DNA of 34,958 bases from a virus: positions 1 through 34,958 of the IMG/VR virus record IMGVR_UViG_3300021963_005132; one strand, given 5' to 3'. Shown piece after piece: positions 1-7,434 of the stretch. The stretch's first letter is position 1. Each line of letters begins with the position of its first letter. Below the pieces are notes generated by a model, which had not been told where the DNA came from, ran no database searches, and was given only the letters and a program-made list of their open reading frames with translations. The translations under genes were made by a program, and so were the position numbers.

Positions 1-7
1 ACCATTT

Positions 8-45
8 AAAAAAAGTTACGAGAGCGGTGGTCTCTCTCTCGTAAC
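8..45 (-). terminator. Rho-independent terminator
   Basis: A perfect 10-bp stem (15-24 with 36-45) with an 11-base loop is followed, on the minus strand, by a run of seven T (plus-strand A at 8-14). It lies just beyond the stop codon of the 52-375 gene and should end that early transcript. Confidence 0.85.
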
Positions 46-51
46 AGACGA

Positions 52-375
52 TCAAGCTTCAGCTAGTTCTTTAATTGACTCAAGTTCTAGGTCGACTTTT
101 TCCTCTTTCACAGCCTCAATTATAGGCTGTTTCACAGATTTAATCAACTCTTTCTTTCCCAAAATCTCGATAATATCTGATGCATAAGTTGCGAACTGAT
201 CTTGATCCAAAAGAAACTGACACGCTTCTGGTTTAGTCATGGGCTTAGGAAGCTCAATCAAATCGATATCCGTATCACCTTGCTTCTGCAAGTTCTTAAT
301 TCGAAGAACCTTATCAGAACAAAAACGAACCTTAATCACCCCGTTGTTACGGGAAACACCTGCTACTGTAAACAT
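52..375 (-). CDS. Conserved T4-like phage hypothetical protein
   Basis: This 107-residue soluble protein begins MFTVAGVS and carries the segment KVRFCSDKVLRIKNLQKQGDTDIDLIELPKPMTK in shorter stretches; from memory it resembles small hypothetical proteins common in cyanophage and pelagiphage genomes. No catalytic motif is visible. The C-terminal third is rich in Lys and Glu and probably helical. An upstream ATG at 390 is in frame, but the ATG at 375 has an AAAGG Shine-Dalgarno about 7 bases ahead and the other has none, so 375 is preferred. The gene is last in an early unit that starts at the sigma70-type promoter at 690-718 and ends at the terminator at 8-45. Function unknown. Confidence 0.75.
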   Translation of the reverse strand: MFTVAGVSRNNGVIKVRFCSDKVLRIKNLQKQGDTDIDLIELPKPMTKPEACQFLLDQDQFATYASDIIEILGKKELIKSVKQPIIEAVKEEKVDLELESIKELAEA

Positions 376-406
376 ATCAATGCCTTTCATAATATAAAAA
401 ATACTA

Positions 407-664
407 TCAAACGCCCAGGCCTTGACCTGCCATCAGATAGTTGGTTACCTTGGTAACCATAACATCCTTAGACGTTGCTCGCTCTAACTCGTAGATGAAC
501 TTATCTTTGGTTGTACGCTTACCAGAGGATTGCTCTATCAGCTCCTTACAGATTACTCGAAAGCTTTCTAAAGTTGCCGAATGATATTGACTAAACAAAA
601 ATATCATACCCTCACCACCCACCATATCTTGCTTAACCCGTGCTCGTGAATTAGTTTGAGTCAT
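407..664 (-). CDS. Small phage hypothetical protein
   Basis: An 85-residue protein, basic at the N terminus (SRARVKQD), with a central predicted helix around residues 28-50. I see no recognised domain. The ATG at 664 follows an AAAAGGAA ribosome-binding site and lies 26 bases downstream of a good -35/-10 promoter, so it is the first gene of a two-gene early unit with 52-375. It may be a host-takeover or regulatory factor, which early small genes of T4-like phages often are, but nothing in the sequence proves that. Confidence 0.65.
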   Translation of the reverse strand: MTQTNSRARVKQDMVGGEGMIFLFSQYHSATLESFRVICKELIEQSSGKRTTKDKFIYELERATSKDVMVTKVTNYLMAGQGLGV

Positions 665-689
665 AATGTATTCCTTTTAAACATATGTT

Positions 690-718
690 ATTATAACCTA
701 TTTCAGGGTTACTGGCAA
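690..718 (-). promoter_or_regulatory. Sigma70-type early promoter
   Basis: On the minus strand TTGCCA (713-718) and a perfect TATAAT (690-695) are separated by 17 bases. It lies between the terminator at 742-764 and the ATG at 664, and should start the two-gene unit at 52-664 early, using host RNA polymerase. Confidence 0.75.
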
Positions 719-741
719 CTTTTGGGTGGTCGTTACGTCAT

Positions 742-764
742 AAAAAAAGAGCCTTACGGCTCTT
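742..764 (-). terminator. Rho-independent terminator overlapping a stop codon
   Basis: Minus-strand stem AAGAGCC / GGCTCTT with a GTAA loop followed by T-rich sequence (plus-strand A run at 742-748). The stop codon of the 754-924 gene lies in the loop, so the Glu-rich C terminus (EEEEP) is encoded by the stem. Confidence 0.85.
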
Positions 765-924
765 CTTCTTCTAGGGCTTCTGCATCGAGTAACCCTCTAT
801 CAATTAATTCTATTACGGTTTCCTCAATACCTTCATATTTTCCCTTCCAGTAACAAGCGTAACAGGCTACAAGCATGAGGGTGATCTGAATCAAGTCTCC
901 CCCCGTTAGAACAACATCGTTCAT
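754..924 (-). CDS. Small hypothetical protein with Cys pair
   Basis: A 56-residue protein starting MNDVVLTGGDLIQITLMLVACYACYW and ending LEEEEP. The N-terminal half is hydrophobic around residues 11-23 and includes Cys21 and Cys24; the C-terminal half is acidic. The ATG at 924 is preceded by AAAGG about 6 bases upstream. The gene starts 14 bases after the stop of the HExxH gene, so it is probably cotranscribed with it, and it ends inside a terminator hairpin. The hydrophobic stretch could be a single membrane helix. Function unknown. Confidence 0.6.
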   Translation of the reverse strand: MNDVVLTGGDLIQITLMLVACYACYWKGKYEGIEETVIELIDRGLLDAEALEEEEP

Positions 925-938
925 TTAAACCTTTCAGA

Positions 939-1580
939 TTATACAGTAACATGAGGCATCCATTGAAAGGTTTTCTTTAGAAGTCTCTTTTTTATCTTGG
1001 ACCAATCGTCTCCCTTGTATATTTTTTTATAATAATTATACGACCAAAGTTTCTTTCTAGTATCAATAGTTCTTAAAATTTCGTAAGGGTCTTTTTTAGG
1101 GTAACAGAATCTAATCTCCATCGCTATATCGTGACCGTAAGCATCTATTTCATCGATGTCTGCAAGATATTCTTTTTCTTCCGATATTGAACCTGTTAAG
1201 TTACGAAAGTCTATTGCACATGGTTCCCCATCTGTTTCTCTGTTCTGCCATTGTAACTCGTGAATTGTTTCGTGCTGGCAGACTTGAGACACAGCGAATT
1301 TAAAATCTCTCCAAATTTCATTTGTGAGATTAAATTTTCTTTGTTCTTTAGGGAAGTTGAGTATGATGTATTTAACATCTTCCTCCATGTCGTATAGACC
1401 GGATACTGAGAAATCATCAGGCCCGTAATCATCAAAAGTTTCAAATCTAAATTTAAATGGTATTTCGGCTTTTTTGTAGCCGCGAGTCAGAGTTCCGGCG
1501 ATTTGATAATAAGTAGGTCGTCCTAAAAGCTTAGATTTCTTATCCTCTAAAACTTGATCAATTGCTGGTGCAAGATACAT
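939..1580 (-). CDS. Late protein with HExxH zinc-metallopeptidase-like motif
   Basis: A 213-residue soluble protein without signal peptide. Residues 103-107 read HETIH, the zinc-binding HExxH pattern, followed about 30-40 residues later by an acidic helix (EEKEYLADIDEIDAYGHD) that could give a third metal ligand. This suggests a metallopeptidase-like fold, but the match is by motif only and no named peptidase family is obvious. The gene has an AGGAGG Shine-Dalgarno and an exact late promoter octamer TATAAATA 18 bases upstream of the ATG, so it is expected late, with head and tail proteins. Possible roles are capsid maturation or a virion-borne peptidase; a purely structural protein is the alternative. 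The C terminus is strongly basic. Confidence 0.7.
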   Translation of the reverse strand: MYLAPAIDQVLEDKKSKLLGRPTYYQIAGTLTRGYKKAEIPFKFRFETFDDYGPDDFSVSGLYDMEEDVKYIILNFPKEQRKFNLTNEIWRDFKFAVSQVCQHETIHELQWQNRETDGEPCAIDFRNLTGSISEEKEYLADIDEIDAYGHDIAMEIRFCYPKKDPYEILRTIDTRKKLWSYNYYKKIYKGDDWSKIKKRLLKKTFQWMPHVTV

Positions 1581-1598
1581 AGGACCTCCTTTTCAATT

Positions 1599-1606
1599 TA
1601 TTTATA
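1599..1606 (-). promoter_or_regulatory. T4-type late promoter TATAAATA
   Basis: The minus strand carries an exact TATAAATA, the T4 late -10 sequence. It overlaps the stop codon of the helicase gene (TAA at 1602-1604) and lies 18 bases ahead of the ATG of the HExxH gene. Confidence 0.75.
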
Positions 1607-2996
1607 CTTTAATGCCGGAGAAATCCTTAGTTTTAAACATTTTAGACATACCAAAATTGCTATTCTCGTTATCCTCTTGACCGGAATCAGCTAGATTACT
1701 TTGCGCAATATCCTCTAAGTCATAAAGTCGCATCTTCGCACGATCAATACCAATCATAAACCGCTTATATAATGTTGGATCATTATACCGGTTTTTTAAC
1801 TGCTTGACCATGATCTGATTGAGACCTTCGAGCTCTTCTGTACTTATTAAGGCAAACATAAAATCTGCCGTGGCGGGTAAACCGAAGGATTCGGACGTAT
1901 CGGTCAGCTCCACATCTGTATTCGAGAAACCCGAACGCGTAGTTTGTGTAGCGGAGACGATAGGTAAATTAAATTCTACAGCTAGACCTCTCAACTCTTC
2001 AGCAATGGCTTTGATATATGTATAAGAATTGACTCCGCCACCGGGCTTAAATCTAGAGGATGCGCAGATATTCAAATAGTCAATAAAGATAACATCTGGC
2101 TTAAATGAGCGTTTTAACGACAATTCGTTCAGTAATCCCTTAAAATGACCTACGTGAGCAGATGCTGTAGGGTATTCTTTGATAATTAACTTACCATGAG
2201 ATTTACCGTTAATCTTATCGATTCTACCTTCAAACATCTGCTTAGGTAAATTCTTTAACTGATCTATTTCGACATTAAGTAAGTTAGCGTCGACACGCTC
2301 GGCAATCCTCTCCTCTGCCATCTCCATCGTAATATAGAGAACGTTCTTACCTAGAGCCAAATTAGCAGCAGCCATGTGACACATGAAAAGAGACTTACCC
2401 ACACCAGTACCAGCCAGAGCAATATTAAGCGTCTTGTTTGGTAGACCTCCATTTGTGATTTTATTGAATAGCGAAAGATCAAACGGAAGGCGAGACTCCA
2501 CCCGATTATAAAAATCAAAACGCTCAGAAGAATCTTCGAAATAATCGTGACCCACGGAAGAATCAAAGCAGACACCTAGCGCCTCCTGTAACAATGATGG
2601 TATGCCATCTTTACTAAAGTTCTTATCTCTACCTTCCATGATACCAATCGATTGAAGAATGGCATTATATACGGCCTTATCTTTACAAAACTTTTCAGTC
2701 TCGTCCAACAGCCAGTCTTGATTTGGCTGCTCAAATACTTCTAACTCTTTTACCAGGTCACTAGTCTCTTTAAACGTACCTTCAGGTAAATTAGAATTTT
2801 GTAACGTTATACCCAACGCCTCAGTAGTCGGAGGCTTATTATACTTAATTACAAAATCACTAATTACCTTATAGATCGTTCTCTCACTCTCATCTGTAAA
2901 GTATTCAGACTTTACAAACGGTAAGACCTTCCGCATGTAGCTTTCATTATGTACTAGATTCCGTAGTATCGTTATCTCTAGTCTGTTTGAGGTCAT
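1602..2996 (-). CDS. 41: Replicative DNA helicase, T4 gp41 / DnaB family
   Basis: A 464-residue DnaB-type helicase that would unwind the fork and cooperate with primase. The Walker A motif AGTGVGKS is at about residues 195-202 and a Walker B-like DVIFIDYLN follows about 100 residues later; the N-terminal part (LRNLVHNESYMRKVLPFVKSEYF) matches the T4-like helicase N domain. Length agrees with gp41 (about 475 residues). The reading frame could begin at a TTG at 2999, but the ATG at 2996 is preferred. It overlaps the upstream small gene by 50 bases and lies downstream of uvsX, as in marine T4-like phages. Its stop codon is embedded in the late promoter of the next gene. Confidence 0.95.
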   Translation of the reverse strand: MTSNRLEITILRNLVHNESYMRKVLPFVKSEYFTDESERTIYKVISDFVIKYNKPPTTEALGITLQNSNLPEGTFKETSDLVKELEVFEQPNQDWLLDETEKFCKDKAVYNAILQSIGIMEGRDKNFSKDGIPSLLQEALGVCFDSSVGHDYFEDSSERFDFYNRVESRLPFDLSLFNKITNGGLPNKTLNIALAGTGVGKSLFMCHMAAANLALGKNVLYITMEMAEERIAERVDANLLNVEIDQLKNLPKQMFEGRIDKINGKSHGKLIIKEYPTASAHVGHFKGLLNELSLKRSFKPDVIFIDYLNICASSRFKPGGGVNSYTYIKAIAEELRGLAVEFNLPIVSATQTTRSGFSNTDVELTDTSESFGLPATADFMFALISTEELEGLNQIMVKQLKNRYNDPTLYKRFMIGIDRAKMRLYDLEDIAQSNLADSGQEDNENSNFGMSKMFKTKDFSGIKV

Positions 2997-3252
2997 CAAT
3001 TGCTTCTCTTAAAATATCGTTTATAATTACTTCTATGACAACTTTAAATTTATCACCCTTAACATCTTCATCCGTAATTATTTCGGGTTTATGTACTACG
3101 TGGTAGTCAAGAGCAAGTTCACTTTTACCCTCATCCGGCCAATCTAACTTTTCTATCTGAACGGTTACACCTTTATACTCACCATCAATAATTTCAAAGC
3201 CCCAATCCTTTTCACCAACGAACCAAGGTTTAAATAAATCATTCCTCAACAT
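2947..3252 (-). CDS. Conserved hypothetical protein between uvsX and gp41
   Basis: A 101-residue acidic protein (MLRNDLFKPWFVGEKDWGFEIIDGEYKGV and onward) with alternating short strands, suggesting a small beta-rich fold. A gene of this kind commonly sits between uvsX and the helicase gene in marine T4-like phages, from memory. The ATG at 3252 is inside the end of uvsX and has AAGGAG 7 bases upstream; a start at 3282 has no such support. The last 50 bases overlap the helicase start, so the three genes are probably translationally coupled. A role in recombination or helicase loading would fit the position but is not shown by sequence. Confidence 0.75.
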   Translation of the reverse strand: MLRNDLFKPWFVGEKDWGFEIIDGEYKGVTVQIEKLDWPDEGKSELALDYHVVHKPEIITDEDVKGDKFKVVIEVIINDILREAIDDLKQTRDNDTTESST

Positions 3253-4303
3253 CAGCGTACTCCTTTGTAATATCTTCATCACTTAGAATCGCGCCATTAG
3301 CAACTTGGTATGTAGTCTTAACCCAATCTTGAAATGACTTTGATTGGAGAATAGGCATCCAGAATTCTTTTGTATCACATTGTGCAGATCTAAACTTCTG
3401 TTCTTCCACTTCACCTGTAGCCTTATCAACCCGGGAGTACCAACCATTAGAAGGCTTAATAACGTGACCTGATTCTAAAGCCATATCCAGTAAGCCAGAC
3501 CAACGACTAATACCACCATCGTGACGAACAGTAACAGGGATCTTAGATTTCTCTCTTACATAACGTGACTTCTCAACGTTAATAATAAAGTTATAACCTA
3601 CAACCTCTGTACCGTCTTTTTCTTGCTGACGACCAAGGATAAAGATATTATCGGCAGCATAATAAGAACCAGTACCACCACCAACTACGTCTTTAGAGTA
3701 TAATTCCATAGTCTTGTAAGTATGGTTAACTACAATCATAGGTATATCTTTAAGAGATAGATGAGGTGTAATCATACGAAACAATGACTTAATCTGCTTT
3801 GCACGCGACATATCTGCAACAGACTTACCTTCGAGAGCATCCTCGACTTCTTTCTTAGACGCAAGATTACCAATAGAGTCAATAATAATAATTAAATGGT
3901 CACTTCTTTCGACGCCCTCTAACTGAGTCATTACATCAAACTTTAACTGCTCAATATTAGTTAAAGGAGTATGAATAACCCGTTTAGAATCAATACCGAA
4001 AGAGTCAAAGTATGACTGAGGAGTACCGAACTCAGAATCATAAAATAGTAAGGCTGCATCTGGGTACTTATCCAGATACGATTTAGCCATCAATAATGAA
4101 AAAGCCGTCTTAAAGTGCTTCGAAGGCCCTGCCCACATAGTCAGTCCTGGAGTTAAACCACCATCCAGTTTTCCAGACAATGCAATATTAATTGCAGGGA
4201 TAGAAGTAGGAATCATATCTTTCTTCTGAAAGAACTTCGAATCGGCTAGGATAGCCGTATCTTTAATCGTAGAGTTTTTCTTAATTTTATCAAGTATAGA
4301 CAT
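3239..4303 (-). CDS. uvsX: UvsX RecA-like recombinase
   Basis: A 354-residue RecA/Rad51-family strand-exchange ATPase for recombination-dependent replication and repair. Walker A is GPSKHFKT at residues 59-66, close to T4 GPSKSFKS; the Walker B region reads LIIIIDSIGNLASKKE, and VVGGGTGSYYAADNIFIL resembles the DNA-binding loop region. Length is close to T4 UvsX (391). The C terminus is acidic (EDITKEYADVEE), as usual. The ATG is preceded by AAGGAATT, and a strong sigma70-type promoter at 4328-4356 lies just upstream, so early expression is likely, continuing into gp41. Confidence 0.95.
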   Translation of the reverse strand: MSILDKIKKNSTIKDTAILADSKFFQKKDMIPTSIPAINIALSGKLDGGLTPGLTMWAGPSKHFKTAFSLLMAKSYLDKYPDAALLFYDSEFGTPQSYFDSFGIDSKRVIHTPLTNIEQLKFDVMTQLEGVERSDHLIIIIDSIGNLASKKEVEDALEGKSVADMSRAKQIKSLFRMITPHLSLKDIPMIVVNHTYKTMELYSKDVVGGGTGSYYAADNIFILGRQQEKDGTEVVGYNFIINVEKSRYVREKSKIPVTVRHDGGISRWSGLLDMALESGHVIKPSNGWYSRVDKATGEVEEQKFRSAQCDTKEFWMPILQSKSFQDWVKTTYQVANGAILSDEDITKEYADVEE

Positions 4304-4327
4304 AGTATAATTCCTTAAAGTTCACAT

Positions 4328-4356
4328 ATTATAATATAAATCAGACGTAAGTTCAA
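4328..4356 (-). promoter_or_regulatory. Sigma70-type early promoter of uvsX
   Basis: Minus-strand TTGAAC (4351-4356) and TATAAT (4328-4333) are separated by exactly 17 bases, 24 bases ahead of the uvsX ATG. The promoter begins right at the 3' end of the nuclease gene. Confidence 0.8.
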
Positions 4357-4360
4357 TCGA

Positions 4361-4801
4361 TTACTGACACCAGCTTTGCTTGGCGTCACCGTAATATTCT
4401 CGAGCTAGTCCATTAGCAATTAAACCTGCTCGAACACTCTGACCATTGACTAAGATATCTCCAAGCACTCTACCCCCAAATTTATCCCAGGCATATAATG
4501 TAACTTGTATCTTACCACCCTGAGCGATCAACTGCGTGGTCCACTTACTGGCTAACTGTGCTCTTTGATCTTCTTGTGGACACTGTGCTCTGTGTCCTTT
4601 TTCTGGTGTATCCACACCGAAGATACGAACTGCTAGTTCTGGTTTGAGCGGAGCAGGTAAGAACGGCGCTGCGATAACAATAGTATCGCCATCACTTACA
4701 CGTAAAACTTGAGTATCATAAGTTGCTGAGTTCTTAGGCATCTTTTGAGCAAATGCCTGGGTAACTAACAGTAGCGAGAGAATTGCAATATATTTTTTCA
4801 T
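4361..4801 (-). CDS. Exported thermonuclease-type (SNase-like) nuclease
   Basis: A 146-residue protein with a clear signal peptide (MKKYIAILSLLLVTQAFA, cut before Gln19) and a staphylococcal-nuclease fold domain. The metal and catalytic region is visible as VSDGDT, VRIFGVDTPEKG (Arg and Glu) and DKFGGRVLGDI (second Arg). Such enzymes cut single- and double-stranded DNA or RNA with calcium. Its ATG overlaps the gp43 stop codon (ATGA), so it is coupled to the polymerase although its product should be periplasmic or secreted. It could degrade extracellular DNA, host DNA after envelope breakdown, or competing phage DNA; these roles are inference. Confidence 0.88.
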   Translation of the reverse strand: MKKYIAILSLLLVTQAFAQKMPKNSATYDTQVLRVSDGDTIVIAAPFLPAPLKPELAVRIFGVDTPEKGHRAQCPQEDQRAQLASKWTTQLIAQGGKIQVTLYAWDKFGGRVLGDILVNGQSVRAGLIANGLAREYYGDAKQSWCQ

Positions 4802-7308
4802 CCGAATAATCCTTCTAGAGATGCGGTTTCTTTAACTTGCCAGCCAATACAGCTGAGTAAAGAGTTAAGGGGTTCAAGAAAAGACTTCTCAAACATTTTA
4901 TCATAATCAATATATTCCCGAATTTTAAATTCAGGAGGTACTTCACCAGCAAAGGTAATAACATGGGTACCGAGTGGATTGGGTTCACGAAGATACAAGA
5001 ACTTAATCTTATCGCCCTCCTGAATCAACTGATACTTTTTCTCTAGCCCCTTACTTGTGACTAGATGATTATATATGAGAGCACCCCTAACGTGTATAGG
5101 GGTACCCTTCCTAAAGATACCGTTAGAGTCTGCGTACTCTTTGATACCGTTAACACCACGAGGGAAAGCAATATCTTCCGGCTCAAGGCTATGCCACCTG
5201 GCTTCCAGATCTACCACATACTTTCTTAAAGTAGTCTCGTCCTTGGTAAGTGCAATAGCTACCGCCTCTTTCAATGCCTTTCGTACCGGGGCAGGGGTAG
5301 AGGATCTAACAATCTCCATACCCAACACTTTTAGTTTAGGGGGATCGTATGCAACGCCCTCAGAGTTATAAACGTTAACAGCGTAACGTTTCTTAGCAAT
5401 CCAGATACCTCTATCGGCAATAATCTCACGCTTGAACTTAATCTTACGTTGGTAAGTATTCAGATAATCCGAAATAGACTCGCAAGCATCATTGATCGTC
5501 GGTTCAATTTGAGTTGCGCAGTACTTATCGAGTACGTCAACGATTGCTGACTTTTCTCTACCTGCAAGATTCTTCTCAACAAGAGCACCAAGAGTAATAT
5601 AGGTAGAATCGGTATCAGAGTAAAAAGAATATTCAACATCTTTAGTTCCTACTTCTTTATTAACAAACTCGTTTAATTTTTTAGCAACTGATCTAATTAG
5701 AAACTGACCGGTCATAGTAATACCTTCGGCAATACGAATATCGTAATACCTGAAGTGAATATTACCCATTGCACCGTAAAGTGAGTTCATCAAGATCTTA
5801 GCAGCCATCTGCTTGGAGTTAAGACTAGAGATCAGACCAAGATACTTTTTATCTTTAGTTTCCTCGTACATAGTCTGGGCAGCTAACATTTCTTTCTTCG
5901 CCACCTGCCTAGAGGTAAAGTAAAACTCAATAAGCTCAGGGAATATACCTTTCTTAGTTCGAGTAAAACTTTGTCCATTTGCAGTCATAGACCAGTTATT
6001 CTTATGTAACTCTGAAGTATTGACCTCATGGTCTATCAACCGCTGAATCGATCTCTCGTCATCTGCTAAGAACTTCTGACCATCTACCAGCGTCTCTGGA
6101 GACATATTCCAGGTCATAATGATAGAGGGGTATAGGGAGGTAGCGTCAAAAGATACTACCCAATCGTATCGAGAAGGTTTAGGCTCTTTAACATACGCAC
6201 CCATAATAGTACGATCCTTATCTGGATCAACACCCGGCGGATTATGTACTATAATATTATCTTTCAACAACTTATTGTATAAGATACAATCCCAGGTTCT
6301 TACAGATGAAAAGATATCGGTATAGTTACACTTAGCATCATAAGCCATCGTAAGAATCAAGTTAATGATCCTCATCTTATCCTCTAACCTATCCACCAAC
6401 TCTACGTCGCGGATATTATAGTCCACAAACAGCTCCCAGTCCTTGGTATAGAACTCTTTAAACGTTGCATGAGGATTCTTTAACTTATTTTCACCGAGCT
6501 CTTCCATAGCAACGGTATCCAGTTTATAGTTCTCAACCATCTTATAAGAAAACTTCTTATACAGATCCATAAAGTCGAGAATAGAAATACCGCACCACTC
6601 ATACGCCAATTGAGTACGACCCCGGGCAGTAGGTACTTCGTACTGCCTAATAATACCCCATGGTGAGCATTCATCTAAAGCTTTCTCACCAAGCACTTTT
6701 GTAATGCGAGAAGATAGGTATGCGATATCAAATAACTGACTATTCCAGCCTGTCGTCACATCAGGATAATCGGACTTATGATGATTAATAAACTGACGTA
6801 GAAGATCGAACTCGTCTTTACATTGAACGTATACGGAATTAGGTTTCTTGCTTAGATAAGGACCGCAACCAAACGTTGTAATTACTTTGGTATTAAAGTC
6901 CTGTACAGATATAAGGGTGACTTGCTCTTGAGCAGTCCTGGGTTCAGGAAACCCGTATTCCGTTGTCGTCTCAATATCGATAGTCACAATTTTCATCAAC
7001 GATATATCGAACTCAATCATATCAGGGAACATCTTACTGATGAACTGATACGTATAACTTCTATTACCGAAGATAGGAAAGTTACTTACTTCCTTATACT
7101 GCTCAACAAAGTTTCTTGCTTCTTTAATCGTACTGAACTTAATCTTTTCAAGATTTTCGCCCCACAACGACTTAAATTCTGACGGCTTACCAGAACGAAC
7201 ATACAGGGTAGGTTGGAAAGGAATCTTTTGATTTACGCGTTTTCCATCTTTAAAACCACGAAAATGAACGTAGTTTCCACGCGTATAGATATTAGTATAG
7301 AAGAGCAT
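4798..7308 (-). CDS. 43: DNA polymerase, B family (T4 gp43)
   Basis: An 836-residue replicative polymerase with 3'-5' exonuclease. The exonuclease motifs are TIDIETT (Asp111, Glu113), TGWNSQLFDIAYL and YNIRDVELVDRL. The polymerase motifs are DATSLYPSIIMTW (A), KILMNSLYGAMGN (B) and YSDTDSTYI (C), with AKKRYAVNV nearby. The C-terminal end SLEGLFG resembles the clamp-binding tail of gp43. It is slightly shorter than T4 gp43 (898). The gene is intact and not split by an intron. The ATG has only a weak Shine-Dalgarno; a TATAAT lies 9 bases upstream without a good -35. It is transcribed away from the plus-strand block that begins at 7435. Confidence 0.97.
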   Translation of the reverse strand: MLFYTNIYTRGNYVHFRGFKDGKRVNQKIPFQPTLYVRSGKPSEFKSLWGENLEKIKFSTIKEARNFVEQYKEVSNFPIFGNRSYTYQFISKMFPDMIEFDISLMKIVTIDIETTTEYGFPEPRTAQEQVTLISVQDFNTKVITTFGCGPYLSKKPNSVYVQCKDEFDLLRQFINHHKSDYPDVTTGWNSQLFDIAYLSSRITKVLGEKALDECSPWGIIRQYEVPTARGRTQLAYEWCGISILDFMDLYKKFSYKMVENYKLDTVAMEELGENKLKNPHATFKEFYTKDWELFVDYNIRDVELVDRLEDKMRIINLILTMAYDAKCNYTDIFSSVRTWDCILYNKLLKDNIIVHNPPGVDPDKDRTIMGAYVKEPKPSRYDWVVSFDATSLYPSIIMTWNMSPETLVDGQKFLADDERSIQRLIDHEVNTSELHKNNWSMTANGQSFTRTKKGIFPELIEFYFTSRQVAKKEMLAAQTMYEETKDKKYLGLISSLNSKQMAAKILMNSLYGAMGNIHFRYYDIRIAEGITMTGQFLIRSVAKKLNEFVNKEVGTKDVEYSFYSDTDSTYITLGALVEKNLAGREKSAIVDVLDKYCATQIEPTINDACESISDYLNTYQRKIKFKREIIADRGIWIAKKRYAVNVYNSEGVAYDPPKLKVLGMEIVRSSTPAPVRKALKEAVAIALTKDETTLRKYVVDLEARWHSLEPEDIAFPRGVNGIKEYADSNGIFRKGTPIHVRGALIYNHLVTSKGLEKKYQLIQEGDKIKFLYLREPNPLGTHVITFAGEVPPEFKIREYIDYDKMFEKSFLEPLNSLLSCIGWQVKETASLEGLFG

Positions 7309-7354
7309 TTGCTTATTATAGGTGCTTTTGAATACTTATGCCACCTTACGGGAC

Positions 7355-7362
7355 CATAAATA
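7355..7362 (+). promoter_or_regulatory. Late-promoter-like CATAAATA
   Basis: CATAAATA on the plus strand, one base from the T4 late octamer, lies 73 bases ahead of the first plus-strand ATG. The 126-base divergent gap 7309-7434 also has TATAAT at 7381-7386 without a convincing -35. Together these are the only promoter candidates I see for the plus-strand block. Confidence 0.5.
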
Positions 7363-7434
7363 AATGACATGATAATGAATTATAATACGAAAGTGAGTGA
7401 ATAGCGACAAAACATTACCCAAAAGGAAAAGTAA

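Noticed and set aside
4798-7308. Intron or homing endonuclease interrupting gp43
   Set aside because: The polymerase frame is continuous with all exonuclease and polymerase motifs in order.
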